Assembly (NCBI RefSeq): GCF_003343245.1
Contig: NZ_CP024901.1
Span: 3,410,001-3,474,000, forward strand
Origin: Photorhabdus laumondii subsp. laumondii
GTDB lineage: Bacteria; Pseudomonadota; Gammaproteobacteria; Enterobacterales; Enterobacteriaceae
DNA length: 64,000 nucleotides
Direction of reading: 5' to 3'
A program made the translations under genes and the position numbers. The notes beneath the pieces were generated by a model, which was not told the origin of the DNA, made no database searches, and was given only the letters and a program-made list of their open reading frames with translations. Positions 17,311 to 25,539 of the stretch are shown here, one piece after another (position 1 is the stretch's first letter; each line of letters begins with the position of its first letter).

Positions 17311-18174
17311 TTAATCCCAAGATATTTTCGGAAGAGCGACGCACCGGCATTGATAATCGTCACCGGGCTTCCCCTCAAATGCCCCAATGCTTTTGCGTTT
17401 CTTCCAGGTCTTCCCTCCATCGTCTGAATAAACGGTAGGGTCTGAGTATTTGCATGTCATATTGTTCAATACGAAATGACTGTCACGCTCTCGCTCATCA
17501 CCCGCACCACCCCAATCGTATAAATCAATGCCGAGCGCTTTCTGGCGGGTTTCTGTCAGTGCCGAATTCAGTTTTGCCGTCTGGTCACGAGCAATAAGCT
17601 TCGCTCGGCTTTCCGTCACCTGGCCGCGCTCACGAATGAGAGAAACAAGGTTTTCATGACGCCCGCCATCAAACAGATTCGTGAACACTTTAGAGCCGAT
17701 ATCATTGATAAAATCAGTCTGTATTGACTTGATTAAATCGATATTCTCTTTCACAGCATCATCAATCTGTTTTTTCACAACCTCATCACCGAGCATCCCC
17801 GTCAAATCAATACCGAACGCTGATTTATAGGTTTTCTGTGTTTGATCTTTGTTTTGATCATTTGCACGCTTGACCATGCCGAATGACAAACGCTTTGCCA
17901 TATCAGCAATAGACATATTCGCCAGTTTTTGTATTGCTCGTGAAAGTCTTGAAGTGATTGAAAGTGGCGGGGTGTTGGGTGCGTCGTTTAATATTGGTTT
18001 TTGCAAGTCATCTATCACAACATCTTGCATCATCCTGATAAACTCAATGAGCCTGTCGCGATACCAAACTTCGGTTCGTTTGCTAGGCGTTGGCGGACGC
18101 ATTAGCCGGTTGCGAGCCTTCAAACGTCCCTGCTTGCGTTCCAGCATCTGTTTCAGGCTGATACCACTGTCCAT
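17311..18174 (-). CDS. MuF-like head morphogenesis protein
   Basis: About 287 residues from MDSGISLKQM, preceded by GCGGGGGC. The C-terminal part has the Mu gpF signature: LIARDQTAKLNSALTETRQK, then W-D and DSHFVLNNMTCKY, ending KPGDDYQCRCVALP. It overlaps the end of the portal gene by about 90 nt. An alternative later start exists at 18102. MuF proteins are minor head proteins. Confidence 0.83.
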   Translation of the reverse strand: MDSGISLKQMLERKQGRLKARNRLMRPPTPSKRTEVWYRDRLIEFIRMMQDVVIDDLQKPILNDAPNTPPLSITSRLSRAIQKLANMSIADMAKRLSFGMVKRANDQNKDQTQKTYKSAFGIDLTGMLGDEVVKKQIDDAVKENIDLIKSIQTDFINDIGSKVFTNLFDGGRHENLVSLIRERGQVTESRAKLIARDQTAKLNSALTETRQKALGIDLYDWGGAGDERERDSHFVLNNMTCKYSDPTVYSDDGGKTWKKRKSIGAFEGKPGDDYQCRCVALPKISWD

Positions 18175-19456
18175 TATTTGCCCCCGCCATAGCTTCGATT
18201 TCCTCATTAGTCACAGTCGTCAGCACGCCCCGTGCTTGCATTTCGCGCAGTGCAATATCTTCCGTAACAACGCCAGATTGGACTAAAGAAGTGAACCCCG
18301 TTGCATACTGAGTAAACCGTGTTGCTTCGTCAGCTTCGTTAATGCTGTCTATTGACGGATATTCATAGCTGATTGTGTCGATGCTCGCGGCTAGTTTGTC
18401 GAGAATGAATTGATCAACAAAGTCTTGCATGGGCCGCAACCGAGTTTCTTGTAACCCGTTGATTGTTTCGTAATACGACTTGTTATCTTCTTCACCAGAG
18501 TTAAAGCCGCTGGCTGACTGGCCGAACAAAATATTTATTGGCCGGTCAAGTGCGCCAGCTAAGACATTAGCCATCTTTGTAATAACGTCAGACAGTCCTG
18601 AGAATTGAGCTGTTTTTTGCTCATAGCGGCTCTGCATCGTGCTATCACCGGCGTCCATTAGCATTAAGCCCGTTGACGATTTTGTTTGCTTCATCACACG
18701 AGCATATTCGACAACTTGCGTCTCTTGTCCCGCATCAATTTGATTATTTAAACCCGGCAAAAATATGACATCAACATTTGCCTCCTGGATCGTGTCCCCA
18801 GTACTGACAATTGCCGCATCGAATATTTTGATAGCGTCATATGGCGCTTGAATGTCAGATGTTCCGTACTTCGTTATATCTTTAATGCTGTGCTTACCCA
18901 GCTTTGTACGATGGCAACGCGAATAATGAAACTTGAGTTGTTGGTTGCCAATGCTGATCTGGTAAGTCTGCGGATGTCCAAAATGTGGTGATGCGATATC
19001 CGAGATAACATTATCAGAGGGCGTGTATTCCTCTTTTCTTAGTACCAAAAACTTAATGATGTCTTCTGACTGTAGATTTAGCGGTTCACTAATCATCTCA
19101 TCAGCGCAATCAGTTATTGCAACAATCAATGAATCTCCCAACAATGAAGCCCAAGTTAGCGCGTCATGAAATATCTTATAGACGGCTAGTGCTGTTTCTG
19201 TGTCTTTGATGCGCTGAACCAGAGAGCTATCAATATCACCGGATAATTCGCGGGGTAGCTTCAACATATCATCAGCCGTCTTATCTATGTATTTCTTGAC
19301 CACCCATGATCTTTTATACATTGCGAGCAACTCTTTATCAGGCACATCTGCCTTATTATTGCTCGCATATTTTATTGCCGACACCCGCTCACCGAGAGAT
19401 GTCAGCATACTGTGAAGGCCATCAGTAAGACGGCCAATCATCGTTTTTTTCGTCAT
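18083..19456 (-). CDS. Portal protein, DUF1073 type
   Basis: A 457-residue protein from MTKKTMIGRLTDGLHSMLTSL. Its ATG overlaps the terminase stop (TAATG). NEKAP-like central features and the region NILFGQSASGFNSGEEDNKSYYE plus RLRPMQDFVDQFIL are those of DUF1073 portals. The portal is the DNA entry ring of the head. Some databases label this family after Acb1 because a few members carry an Acb1 domain; I see no such domain here. Confidence 0.88.
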   Translation of the reverse strand: MTKKTMIGRLTDGLHSMLTSLGERVSAIKYASNNKADVPDKELLAMYKRSWVVKKYIDKTADDMLKLPRELSGDIDSSLVQRIKDTETALAVYKIFHDALTWASLLGDSLIVAITDCADEMISEPLNLQSEDIIKFLVLRKEEYTPSDNVISDIASPHFGHPQTYQISIGNQQLKFHYSRCHRTKLGKHSIKDITKYGTSDIQAPYDAIKIFDAAIVSTGDTIQEANVDVIFLPGLNNQIDAGQETQVVEYARVMKQTKSSTGLMLMDAGDSTMQSRYEQKTAQFSGLSDVITKMANVLAGALDRPINILFGQSASGFNSGEEDNKSYYETINGLQETRLRPMQDFVDQFILDKLAASIDTISYEYPSIDSINEADEATRFTQYATGFTSLVQSGVVTEDIALREMQARGVLTTVTNEEIEAMAGANNGQWYQPETDAGTQAGTFEGSQPANASANA

Positions 19457-20685
19457 TACATGATGTCCCAAACAGTTGTTCTGCCTTTTATGTATCCATC
19501 TAACCCATACCTGGCCGCATCCCAGCAATGGTTATGTGCGTCCTCAATAATGGGAAGCACCTCGCCGGTGATACGATCCACTTTGTATGAGTAGAGCCGG
19601 GCTTCTTTTGCGGTCTCTTTACAGCGTGGATGAATGATAATTTTCTTGAAACCACGTAAGAAAGTGATCCCGTCTTCTACACTGCCTTGCCATTTCTTTG
19701 CAGCTGATATATTGAAGCCTTGACGCTTAAGATAACTGATGGTTTCCGGTCTGGCAGAATCGGCTTTGATGGGCCACTTACGAGACTCGGGCACTTGGTC
19801 ATAAAACGCGGGCATGTGATCGAGTTCCACCCCAACACTGTAAGCCTCACGGTCGATATACAGGCAGTTATCTAAAATGAACATGCGAAGTAGCGTGCTG
19901 GGGTCTCGGGCGAAACCGAAGTCAGCGCCGAACAATAGACGGTCGGCTTGCATCCACAGATCATCAGGGAACGATTCAATCTTGTATTTGTTCGCTAATA
20001 CTTGCTTCTCTGAGTTCTCAAGATAAGCGCCCTCCCAAATCCACGCATAATCTGAGTGATCGAGACTTTCCAAGTCTTCCTGCCGTTCCTCCTCCAGCAC
20101 ATCAGGGAACCACGGATTATCACTGTAGTTCATCTCAACAATGATTGAGCTTTTCGGTGGTTTCTTTCTAAGTCGCTTATCCGTTGCGCTTCCGTCCTTT
20201 TCCGGGTTCCATGTCACCCATATTTCAGAACCAGACTCACGTACTGTCGGTCGTAACTTTTTCCAAGCTGTCTCTGATACAGATTCAGCTTCATCAATCC
20301 ACGCCAGAAGAATACGCGCTTTTGATTTGATGCTGTCTAAGTTATGTCTTAAGCCACAGAACACATAGTTGACTAGCCTATTCTTTGTGCGGATATATTT
20401 TTCGCCAATTTCGAAATAGTCATCAAGCCAAGGAATGGAACGGATCGCCTGCTTCACTTCCTCCATTGATGATTCTTCGAGAGAGTTCATAAACTCGCGA
20501 GCGCATAAAATAACCCCACTTGTACCAGATTCAGCAGCTTGATAAGCCCTAACCGCACTCATCATTGCAAATGTCCGAGTTTTAGCGCTGCCCCTGCCTC
20601 CGTGTGCACCTCGGTAACGAACATTTTCTTTTGTAAATACAGGTACGAGTTTTGCGGGAATCGGCAGGTCAACTGCTACCGTCAT
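19456..20685 (-). CDS. Terminase large subunit
   Basis: A 409-residue DNA-packaging motor. Walker A-like GGRGSAKT near residue 31, Walker B LLAWIDEAE near 130, and the nuclease start LLFGADFGFARDPS near 250 with later Asp residues (IKADSARPETISYLKRQGFN). PBSX/P22-type terminase features. The small subunit precedes it with a 4-nt overlap. Confidence 0.95.
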   Translation of the reverse strand: MTVAVDLPIPAKLVPVFTKENVRYRGAHGGRGSAKTRTFAMMSAVRAYQAAESGTSGVILCAREFMNSLEESSMEEVKQAIRSIPWLDDYFEIGEKYIRTKNRLVNYVFCGLRHNLDSIKSKARILLAWIDEAESVSETAWKKLRPTVRESGSEIWVTWNPEKDGSATDKRLRKKPPKSSIIVEMNYSDNPWFPDVLEEERQEDLESLDHSDYAWIWEGAYLENSEKQVLANKYKIESFPDDLWMQADRLLFGADFGFARDPSTLLRMFILDNCLYIDREAYSVGVELDHMPAFYDQVPESRKWPIKADSARPETISYLKRQGFNISAAKKWQGSVEDGITFLRGFKKIIIHPRCKETAKEARLYSYKVDRITGEVLPIIEDAHNHCWDAARYGLDGYIKGRTTVWDIM

Positions 20686-21083
20686 TGCCCTGGCTCGACT
20701 CCAACGAGCCTGATAATAGTTGGTTTTGGAGACATAGAACCATCAGGGGACCGGTGATCGATTTCTTGTTTATCTGAATAGCCGTGTTTTGTTAACATCA
20801 TCTTGGCAATCGTAGAATTAAAATCTCCAGTCAGCCCCTTGTTTATAAGCTTGTTTTCCTGCATGGCCCCTATGCCTTCTAAGATGTCCGAAAACTCGCT
20901 GGACTGCTTCCCATATTCATATGCTGTTGAACGTGCAATAGCCAAGTAACAAGCTAATCCGGCTACACTAGGAACGACATCACCAACTGATTCATAACCG
21001 CCGTACAGATAATCCCTTGCCTTAGCGATTAGCTCATCATTCAGCTTGCTAGGGCAACCAACCTGATTTGTTTGTTGTCCCAT
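20682..21083 (-). CDS. Terminase small subunit
   Basis: A 133-residue protein directly upstream of the large subunit. An HTH-like N-terminal region (SVAGLACYLAIARSTAYEYGKQSSEF) recognises the packaging site, and KMMLTKHGYSDKQEIDH in the C-terminal third is typical of this family. A terminator lies just upstream, so expression in the lytic phase probably needs Q antitermination. Confidence 0.88.
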   Translation of the reverse strand: MGQQTNQVGCPSKLNDELIAKARDYLYGGYESVGDVVPSVAGLACYLAIARSTAYEYGKQSSEFSDILEGIGAMQENKLINKGLTGDFNSTIAKMMLTKHGYSDKQEIDHRSPDGSMSPKPTIIRLVGVEPGQ

Positions 21084-21098
21084 CTCTTTCCCTTAAAT

Positions 21099-21121
21099 AA
21101 AAAAGGCCGCACTGGGCGACC
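21099..21121 (-). terminator. Intrinsic terminator upstream of terS
   Basis: On the minus strand GGTCGC-CCAGT-GCGGCC is followed by TTTTTTATTT. It would stop transcripts from the gene at 21128-21796 before the terminase genes unless they are antiterminated. Confidence 0.7.
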
Positions 21122-21127
21122 TGTAAT

Positions 21128-21796
21128 TTAATATATCGGCTTAAGCGGCGGATCTGTTTCCGAAATCGCTAAACTAATCTCAGACGAGTTTAATTCTTCT
21201 GCTGTTGCAATCATGTAAATTTTACCGTCCGCTTCATTTACCCAAAAATGCACAGGGATTTCATCAACATCAACACACGGAAACACATCATCGCTTACAA
21301 CCAGATATCTTTCAGCTCTTGAAGTTAAAGTGCGTCGCTTACCGTGGTGCTTTCCGTTCACAATTAAACACTCTGCACTCTTTTCGCTTGTATCTTTTCG
21401 ATCCCACTCATCCCCCTCCATGACTGTTTCATAAAACTCTTTTGCACTTTTCTTTAATTCTTCTAAAAACACGATAAAACGGCACCTATATACGTCAGTA
21501 AGAAGCATGTGGTGTTCTTTCTGCAAAGTTTCATTGCCGTGCTCATCTGTTGCTGTATATGAAATTCTAACAGTGCCTGGTATTCCCTTACCCTTTGTTG
21601 CTTGAAAAGGTTTGGCCTCTTTAAGGCTTTTCCACTCAAGCAGTTCCAATAGAGCATTATTTTGTAAGGCTTTTACTTTCATGAACTCAGCTATTACTTG
21701 TTCTTCTGTGAATGCGCCGGTCTTAATTGCATTTAATGCATCACGCGCAACAGAATCATAAAGAGAAATGCTTTCAAGATATTCAATTGGCTTCAT
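21128..21796 (-). CDS. Hypothetical protein between lysis and packaging genes
   Basis: A 222-residue protein starting MKPIEYLESISLYDSVAR. It has an N-terminal helical part and a sheet-rich middle (GTVRISYTATDEHGNETLQKEHHMLLTDVYRC). I do not recognise the family. A terminator at its 3' end and 364 bp of non-coding DNA upstream suggest an independently expressed accessory gene (moron) rather than a virion part. Confidence 0.65.
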   Translation of the reverse strand: MKPIEYLESISLYDSVARDALNAIKTGAFTEEQVIAEFMKVKALQNNALLELLEWKSLKEAKPFQATKGKGIPGTVRISYTATDEHGNETLQKEHHMLLTDVYRCRFIVFLEELKKSAKEFYETVMEGDEWDRKDTSEKSAECLIVNGKHHGKRRTLTSRAERYLVVSDDVFPCVDVDEIPVHFWVNEADGKIYMIATAEELNSSEISLAISETDPPLKPIY

Positions 21797-22103
21797 ATTA
21801 ACCTCGTCTCGTTAATCGTCATGAAATAGTGCTCAGCAGGCGGTGACGAAATCCGCTTTTCGGGAGCTACCCTAGCCGAGTATTTTGTATATTACATCAT
21901 CAAACAGAAGCAGTTTGAATCACTTCCATCTAGGAAACAGCTGTAATCAGAACTTTATGCTACATGCTGAAATATAATCCCGTACTATCGTGAGACCACC
22001 CGCACCAAATACTTATACAAAACTCTGTCAAAGGCACTTTATGAGCACCTTTTGTAGAATTTTATAAAATGACTAATTTTTTGGCGATTATTGTACTTTT
22101 TAC
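21797..22103. other. Non-coding spacer
   Basis: No convincing gene, RNA or repeat. It is AT-rich near 22060-22103. It must contain the 5' leader of the minus-strand gene ending at 21796, but I could not assign a promoter with confidence. Confidence 0.5.
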
Positions 22104-22132
22104 TTGCTATTACATTCAATTGAATGTATATT
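22104..22132 (+). promoter_or_regulatory. Promoter with an 18-bp perfect palindromic operator
   Basis: TTGCTA (22104-22109) and TATATT (22127-22132) are 17 bp apart. The spacer contains the perfect palindrome TACATTCAATTGAATGTA (22111-22128), so a dimeric repressor bound there would block polymerase. The operon downstream encodes an HTH protein, the likely autoregulator. Confidence 0.7.
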
Positions 22133-22160
22133 GTATACATCACTAAACAGGAGATTGAAA

Positions 22161-22502
22161 ATGACTGATGTAAAAACAGATAACTACGGCATAGTGCCTG
22201 AATTCTTTGCCAGAAAAGACTTTTTTGACTGGATAGCAAAGCGTGGCGTCCATGCCGATGATGTTAAATTTGATTTTCATACTGCAAGCAAAGAAGAAAG
22301 AGCTGAATTTGCCCGACGCGTTAAAGAAGCCGACGAGGCGCGCTTTCGTGAAGCAGTAAATGATGCTATGCGCGGTAGCACTTCGGCACTTAATTCGCTG
22401 TGGTCGCTTGTAAAATCGGGTGAACTTGAGAAATCACGCTACGATGAAATTAAAAAATATTACTCTGGTGAAAAAAGCTATGGTGACTGGAACGATGACT
22501 GA
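22161..22502 (+). CDS. Hypothetical acidic protein, first gene of a two-gene moron
   Basis: A 113-residue protein from the ATG after CAGGAGATTGAAA (good ribosome site); the frame is open back to 22104. Charged and helical (KEERAEFARRVKEADEARFREAV), with aromatic-rich ends. No family recognised. It runs opposite to the surrounding late genes and has its own promoter. With the overlapping HTH gene it has the form of a toxin-antitoxin or defence pair; function unknown. Confidence 0.75.
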   Translation: MTDVKTDNYGIVPEFFARKDFFDWIAKRGVHADDVKFDFHTASKEERAEFARRVKEADEARFREAVNDAMRGSTSALNSLWSLVKSGELEKSRYDEIKKYYSGEKSYGDWNDD

Positions 22503-22722
22503 TAAGTTCATCGGTAAACCATCCCCGCAAGATGTCAGAAGCGCTCGCATAGCTTCTGGCATGACCCAATCACAAGCAGCCAAAAGATTTTCTTATGCGC
22601 TTGTTAGCTGGCAGCAGAAAGAGGCGGAAGGTAAAACTAATCGCTCTCTTTCGTCTGGAGAGTATGAATTATTGCTTCTTCTTGCTGATTCCCACCCAGA
22701 TTATGAATTAAAAACAAGGTGA
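22495..22722 (+). CDS. XRE-family helix-turn-helix protein
   Basis: A 75-residue protein whose ATG overlaps the stop of the previous gene (GATGACTGATAA). SPQDVRSARIASGMTQSQAAKRF followed by SYALVSWQQKEAEGK is a phage-type Cro/CI (XRE) HTH. The end is helical (LLLLADSHPDYEL). It probably binds the palindrome in the promoter at 22104-22132 and could be the antitoxin or regulator of its partner. Confidence 0.75.
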   Translation: MTDKFIGKPSPQDVRSARIASGMTQSQAAKRFSYALVSWQQKEAEGKTNRSLSSGEYELLLLLADSHPDYELKTR

Positions 22723-22918
22723 TGAACAACAGAGCACTCTGTCAGTAGAATGCTCTGAATTAGTTACTTGTCTTCATTAATTGGCAACCATAGAGGAAAT
22801 CCCTATTGTTGACTTAAACCGTTGATTTCTCCAAGACCGTCACTTTGGGAACGACTTAACTGAGCTGTATTTACTCGCCCACGCTTTAGCAACCGTAGAG
22901 ATATGTCTACAGAGGCTG

Positions 22919-23368
22919 TTACTGACACTCGGCTCTAATGTAATCTTGTAAAGCTTTTGTTTGCTGCTCGTTTTCAACAATCATTTTTCGGAGATCGAAA
23001 TAATCTTGTTCAGCTGCTGGGTTAAGTCGTGGGCTGGCTGCATCATCCAAGCGGGAGGAGGAACCGGCTTCGCCTTGATTACAGGTGGCCGCGATGCGCA
23101 ACCGGCGATGACCAGCGGCAACATCATTGCGCAGAACATCAATTTCAGATTTGGCATTAGCAAGTTCCTTTGTATGCTTCACATCAAGCTCGTTCAACAT
23201 CGTGATGTGAGCGTTCTGATAGTTGATAGTGTCAGTGAGCTGCTGAATGTCTTCTTGCTGCTGCTTTGTCACTCGCTGCTCTCTCTGTAACTCAGAGTGA
23301 TAGTAATACGCTGTCAGTGAGATAACGATTAATGCGAGTATCGTGTAGTAACTAGCGTTAAATTTCAT
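22919..23368 (-). CDS. Rz: Spanin inner-membrane subunit, Rz-like
   Basis: About 149 residues from MKFNASYYTILALIVISLTAYY: one N-terminal membrane anchor followed by a long coiled-coil periplasmic part (QREQRVTKQQQEDIQQLTDT) and an end ALQDYIRAEC. This is the Rz architecture (i-spanin). It contains Rz1 in another frame, as in lambda. A start at 23455 would put 29 unlikely residues ahead of the anchor. Confidence 0.88.
   Translation of the reverse strand: MKFNASYYTILALIVISLTAYYYHSELQREQRVTKQQQEDIQQLTDTINYQNAHITMLNELDVKHTKELANAKSEIDVLRNDVAAGHRRLRIAATCNQGEAGSSSRLDDAASPRLNPAAEQDYFDLRKMIVENEQQTKALQDYIRAECQ
22981..23163 (-). CDS. Rz1: Spanin outer-membrane lipoprotein, Rz1-like
   Basis: A 60-residue protein nested in Rz in a different frame. 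The signal peptide ends in the lipobox VIAGC; the mature part is Pro-rich (RPPVIKAKPVPPPAWMM). Both are Rz1 hallmarks. It pairs with Rz to fuse the membranes at lysis. Confidence 0.85.
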   Translation of the reverse strand: MLMPNLKLMFCAMMLPLVIAGCASRPPVIKAKPVPPPAWMMQPAHDLTQQLNKIISISEK

Positions 23369-23592
23369 GACCGTCTGCCAACGAATTGATTGTATATCTC
23401 GTTTAAAAAAAAGAATCCAAAAACAATTGGCATAAGAATAATCAGTAGCGGCCATATGAATGACATAAACAAAATGACCCCAAACTCCTCCGGATCATTG
23501 ACTCGTTTTTCTATCAATATAAAAATAATAAATGCAGCAATAACACCGACAAAATAAATTACCGGAACCAGAATCTGAATAATGCTCATCAC
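23365..23592 (-). CDS. Small membrane protein in the lysis cassette
   Basis: A 75-residue protein with two hydrophobic segments (QILVPVIYFVGVIAAFIIFI and VILFMSFIWPLLIILMPIVFG) separated by a short charged loop. It lies between the endolysin-like gene and Rz with a 4-nt overlap. It could be a holin partner or antiholin; not recognised. Confidence 0.7.
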   Translation of the reverse strand: MMSIIQILVPVIYFVGVIAAFIIFILIEKRVNDPEEFGVILFMSFIWPLLIILMPIVFGFFFLNEIYNQFVGRRS

Positions 23593-23600
23593 TCAACTCC

Positions 23601-24011
23601 TCATAGCATCTCAAACGCCCGTTCGAACGTCTCCGGTGAATAGGGTTGCTGATTGGCGTTCTCCATCTTGATAATACCTTCAGCTAAAGCGAACAGGATT
23701 ATCTTGTCTTGGGTAGATATCCGATCATCCGCAGAGACACCCACCTTCTTAGCCGCAAACTGAATGTAGCTTTCCGTATTGTTCTCATGTGGCGGTGCGT
23801 AACGATTGATAATCTCTCTGACTGTATTCAGATTATGCTTACGTTGATAGTTTTGCAGTAGCTTGAACAGCGCCCGGATACCATACTCAGGTGACTCAAA
23901 CCGGCAGAACCGGGGTTCAATCTTTGGATCAAGAGGTAGTTGACCGAGCCAGTTATTGAATCCGTTATAGTCAATGTTGCCAGGGTTATTATTTCGAATA
24001 CCTCTAGTCAT
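23601..24011 (-). CDS. Endolysin-like protein (structural protein P5 type)
   Basis: A 136-residue protein beginning MTRGIRNNNPGNIDYNGFNNWLGQ and with FCRFESPEYGIRALFKLLQNYQ. Proteins with this RGIRNNNPGNI start are usually annotated as P5-like phage proteins. Its place between holin and spanins makes it the probable peptidoglycan-degrading enzyme. No other lysozyme gene is visible in the window. Confidence 0.75.
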   Translation of the reverse strand: MTRGIRNNNPGNIDYNGFNNWLGQLPLDPKIEPRFCRFESPEYGIRALFKLLQNYQRKHNLNTVREIINRYAPPHENNTESYIQFAAKKVGVSADDRISTQDKIILFALAEGIIKMENANQQPYSPETFERAFEML

Positions 24012-24331
24012 TTGTCATCACCAATGCGTTTGTTAATGGCACGGATAGCCATTTCTCTGATTTTATCAACACCGATAAATCCCACAGCACCGCCGATCAT
24101 CGGAGATACGGCGGAGGAAATACCGAACGCCTCAATACCGCTGGATATCGCCCATGACAGAACTCCACATAACAGGCATTCAGCCCATTTGTTTTTACAT
24201 TCCACTCCGTCATAAATCAGACGTCCCCAACAAATTAATATTGCGGCTGCCGTGCCAGATACTTGCGGCCACGAATGTTTTAAGCCGTCTATTAATTCAG
24301 CCCATAAATCAGGATTATTTTTCATCTTCAT
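24008..24331 (-). CDS. Holin, lambda-S family type
   Basis: A 107-residue protein with three hydrophobic stretches (GTAAAILICWGRLIYDG, WAECLLCGVLSWAISSGI, AVSPMIGGAVGFIGVD) and a charged C-terminus (REMAIRAINKRIGDDK). The size, topology and position as first gene of the lysis cassette fit class I phage holins. ATGA overlap with the endolysin-like gene. Confidence 0.82.
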   Translation of the reverse strand: MKMKNNPDLWAELIDGLKHSWPQVSGTAAAILICWGRLIYDGVECKNKWAECLLCGVLSWAISSGIEAFGISSAVSPMIGGAVGFIGVDKIREMAIRAINKRIGDDK

Positions 24332-24381
24332 ATTTCCACCCCCGCTGGGGATTAAGTCCCCGCGATTACGGGTGTGAAAAG

Positions 24382-24405
24382 AAAAAGGCCGCGTCAGATC
24401 GCAGC
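24382..24405 (-). terminator. Intrinsic terminator upstream of the lysis cassette
   Basis: On the minus strand GGCTGCG-ATCTGA-CGCGGCC is followed by TTTTTC. It lies between the first late genes and the holin, so Q-type antitermination would be needed to pass it. Confidence 0.7.
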
Positions 24406-24482
24406 CCTTGAAGTGTTGCCGGGTATTTCACGCCCGGCGCGTGGTATCATCTTTAGTCCCTACAACCAAAGAGGAATCTGTT

Positions 24483-24668
24483 ATGACAGATGCGCAGACA
24501 CTGGCATTTGAATATTTACGCCGTTCTGACAAAAAACTTTCACCCGCTCAATATTTGCTTGAACTCAGAAAACTTGAAGCGGAGTTTAACGAGCTATTAC
24601 AGATTGATGATCTTGAGCAAAAATTGAAAGACGACTCCATAAGGACGTGGAAAGCCCTTAGCTCTTAG
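24483..24668 (+). CDS. Small hypothetical protein on the opposite strand
   Basis: A 61-residue protein (MTDAQTLAFEYLRRSDKKLSPAQYL) starting after AAAGAGGAATCTGTT, a good ribosome site; the frame is open back to 24408. It is helical and acidic, with no family recognised. It is the only plus-strand gene in the lysis region. Confidence 0.6.
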   Translation: MTDAQTLAFEYLRRSDKKLSPAQYLLELRKLEAEFNELLQIDDLEQKLKDDSIRTWKALSS

Positions 24669-24867
24669 TAAAAGTCAATGCGGAAACAATAGCTTCGGCT
24701 GTTGCTTTCGCATGTTTAGTCACTATCTCGGTGTCTTCACCGTTTTTAGCATGGTGAATGGCGACTTCACAGACTGCGGGCGCGATAACTTCGAGCAAAT
24801 GATATAGATGCTCTTGTTCTACCTCTTTTCCTGCAAAGATTACTGTTGAATTTTCTTTGTTTTCCAT
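24658..24867 (-). CDS. Small hypothetical phage protein
   Basis: A 69-residue protein (MENKENSTVIFAGKEVEQEHLY...CEVAIHHAKNGEDTEIV) just after the membrane protein gene. Helical and acidic; family not recognised. It overlaps the end of the plus-strand gene at 24483-24668 by 11 nt (convergent). Confidence 0.6.
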   Translation of the reverse strand: MENKENSTVIFAGKEVEQEHLYHLLEVIAPAVCEVAIHHAKNGEDTEIVTKHAKATAEAIVSALTFTKS

Positions 24868-24891
24868 CCTATTTCTCCTGCTGTTTAAACG

Positions 24892-25356
24892 TTAGCGTAC
24901 AGGCACTGAATCAGCCAGAAAAGCCATCAGCTTTTCATACCATGTTAATTGAATGTCCGTTGGCCTGCCTAAAACCTGACTGGCCTGTAACATTGCCGGA
25001 TACGCTAGTGAGGCCCACGGTCTATTGTCATCCTCCTGAATATTCACAAGCCTGTTTAACAACTCTTCATCGGAGATGATCAGATGTGAAGTGTTGTAGA
25101 GCATCAAATAGCGTGCTGATTGCTTATTGGCGCGTTCTGATGTCACTTCGAATGAAAACATGATTTTCATTGTCGCAATGGCAGTGATTAACAACCCTGC
25201 AAATACCGTATAGTAATCCCCGATAATAGCGATTGTTGAACCAAGTAGTATCAGCAGGAAAGAAGATGTCCAATTAATTTTATCAGTAATAACGCCTAGC
25301 ATCTTCTCTAAGCAATATGAATAGTAAATCTGATATAGCAGGTCTTCTCTGCTCAT
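24892..25356 (-). CDS. Two-helix membrane protein, first late gene
   Basis: A 154-residue protein with two adjacent membrane segments (WTSSFLLILLGSTIAIIGDYYTVFAGLLITAIATMKIMF) and soluble ends. It is the first gene after the late promoter and tandem terminators. This is the topology of SLATT-like or superinfection-exclusion proteins, but I cannot assign it. An early-late position may suit a protein acting on the host envelope. Confidence 0.65.
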   Translation of the reverse strand: MSREDLLYQIYYSYCLEKMLGVITDKINWTSSFLLILLGSTIAIIGDYYTVFAGLLITAIATMKIMFSFEVTSERANKQSARYLMLYNTSHLIISDEELLNRLVNIQEDDNRPWASLAYPAMLQASQVLGRPTDIQLTWYEKLMAFLADSVPVR

Positions 25357-25377
25357 ACATTCTCACTCAGTTAATAC

Positions 25378-25437
25378 AAAAAAAGCCGCGCCATGCGCAG
25401 CCCTATATATGAAAAAAACCTCGCGGAATAGCGAGGC
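25378..25437 (-). terminator. Tandem terminators after the late promoter
   Basis: Reading the minus strand from the promoter, CCTCGC-TATTCC-GCGAGG-TTTTTTT (25437-25412) comes first and GCTGCGC-ATG-GCGCGGC-TTTTTTT (25403-25378) second. They would stop transcripts about 45-100 nt after initiation, as lambda tR' does, until Q modifies polymerase. Confidence 0.8.
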
Positions 25438-25474
25438 TTGGGATTCTTTTGGTTTCAACGAAGTGCAATTACCC

Positions 25475-25515
25475 ATCGTTGGAATAACGATAGGCTATTT
25501 TTCCGAAATCGTCAA
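25475..25515 (-). promoter_or_regulatory. Candidate late promoter (PR' equivalent)
   Basis: On the minus strand TTGACG (25510-25515) and TATCGT (25487-25492) are 17 bp apart, directly behind the Q-like gene and ahead of the tandem terminators. An inverted repeat ATCGTT-GGAAT-AACGAT (25475-25491) covers the -10 and start region and could be the Q-binding site or an operator. Confidence 0.7.
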
Positions 25516-25539
25516 TATTAATTTCCCACAAAATAACAA

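Noticed and set aside
18083..19456. Anti-CBASS (Acb1) function for the portal gene
   Set aside because: The database name of the family arises from a few fused members. Gene order and length fit a portal, and no Acb1-type catalytic His motifs are visible.
22919..23455. Longer Rz start at 23455
   Set aside because: It would put 29 residues before the membrane anchor and overlap the upstream membrane-protein gene extensively.
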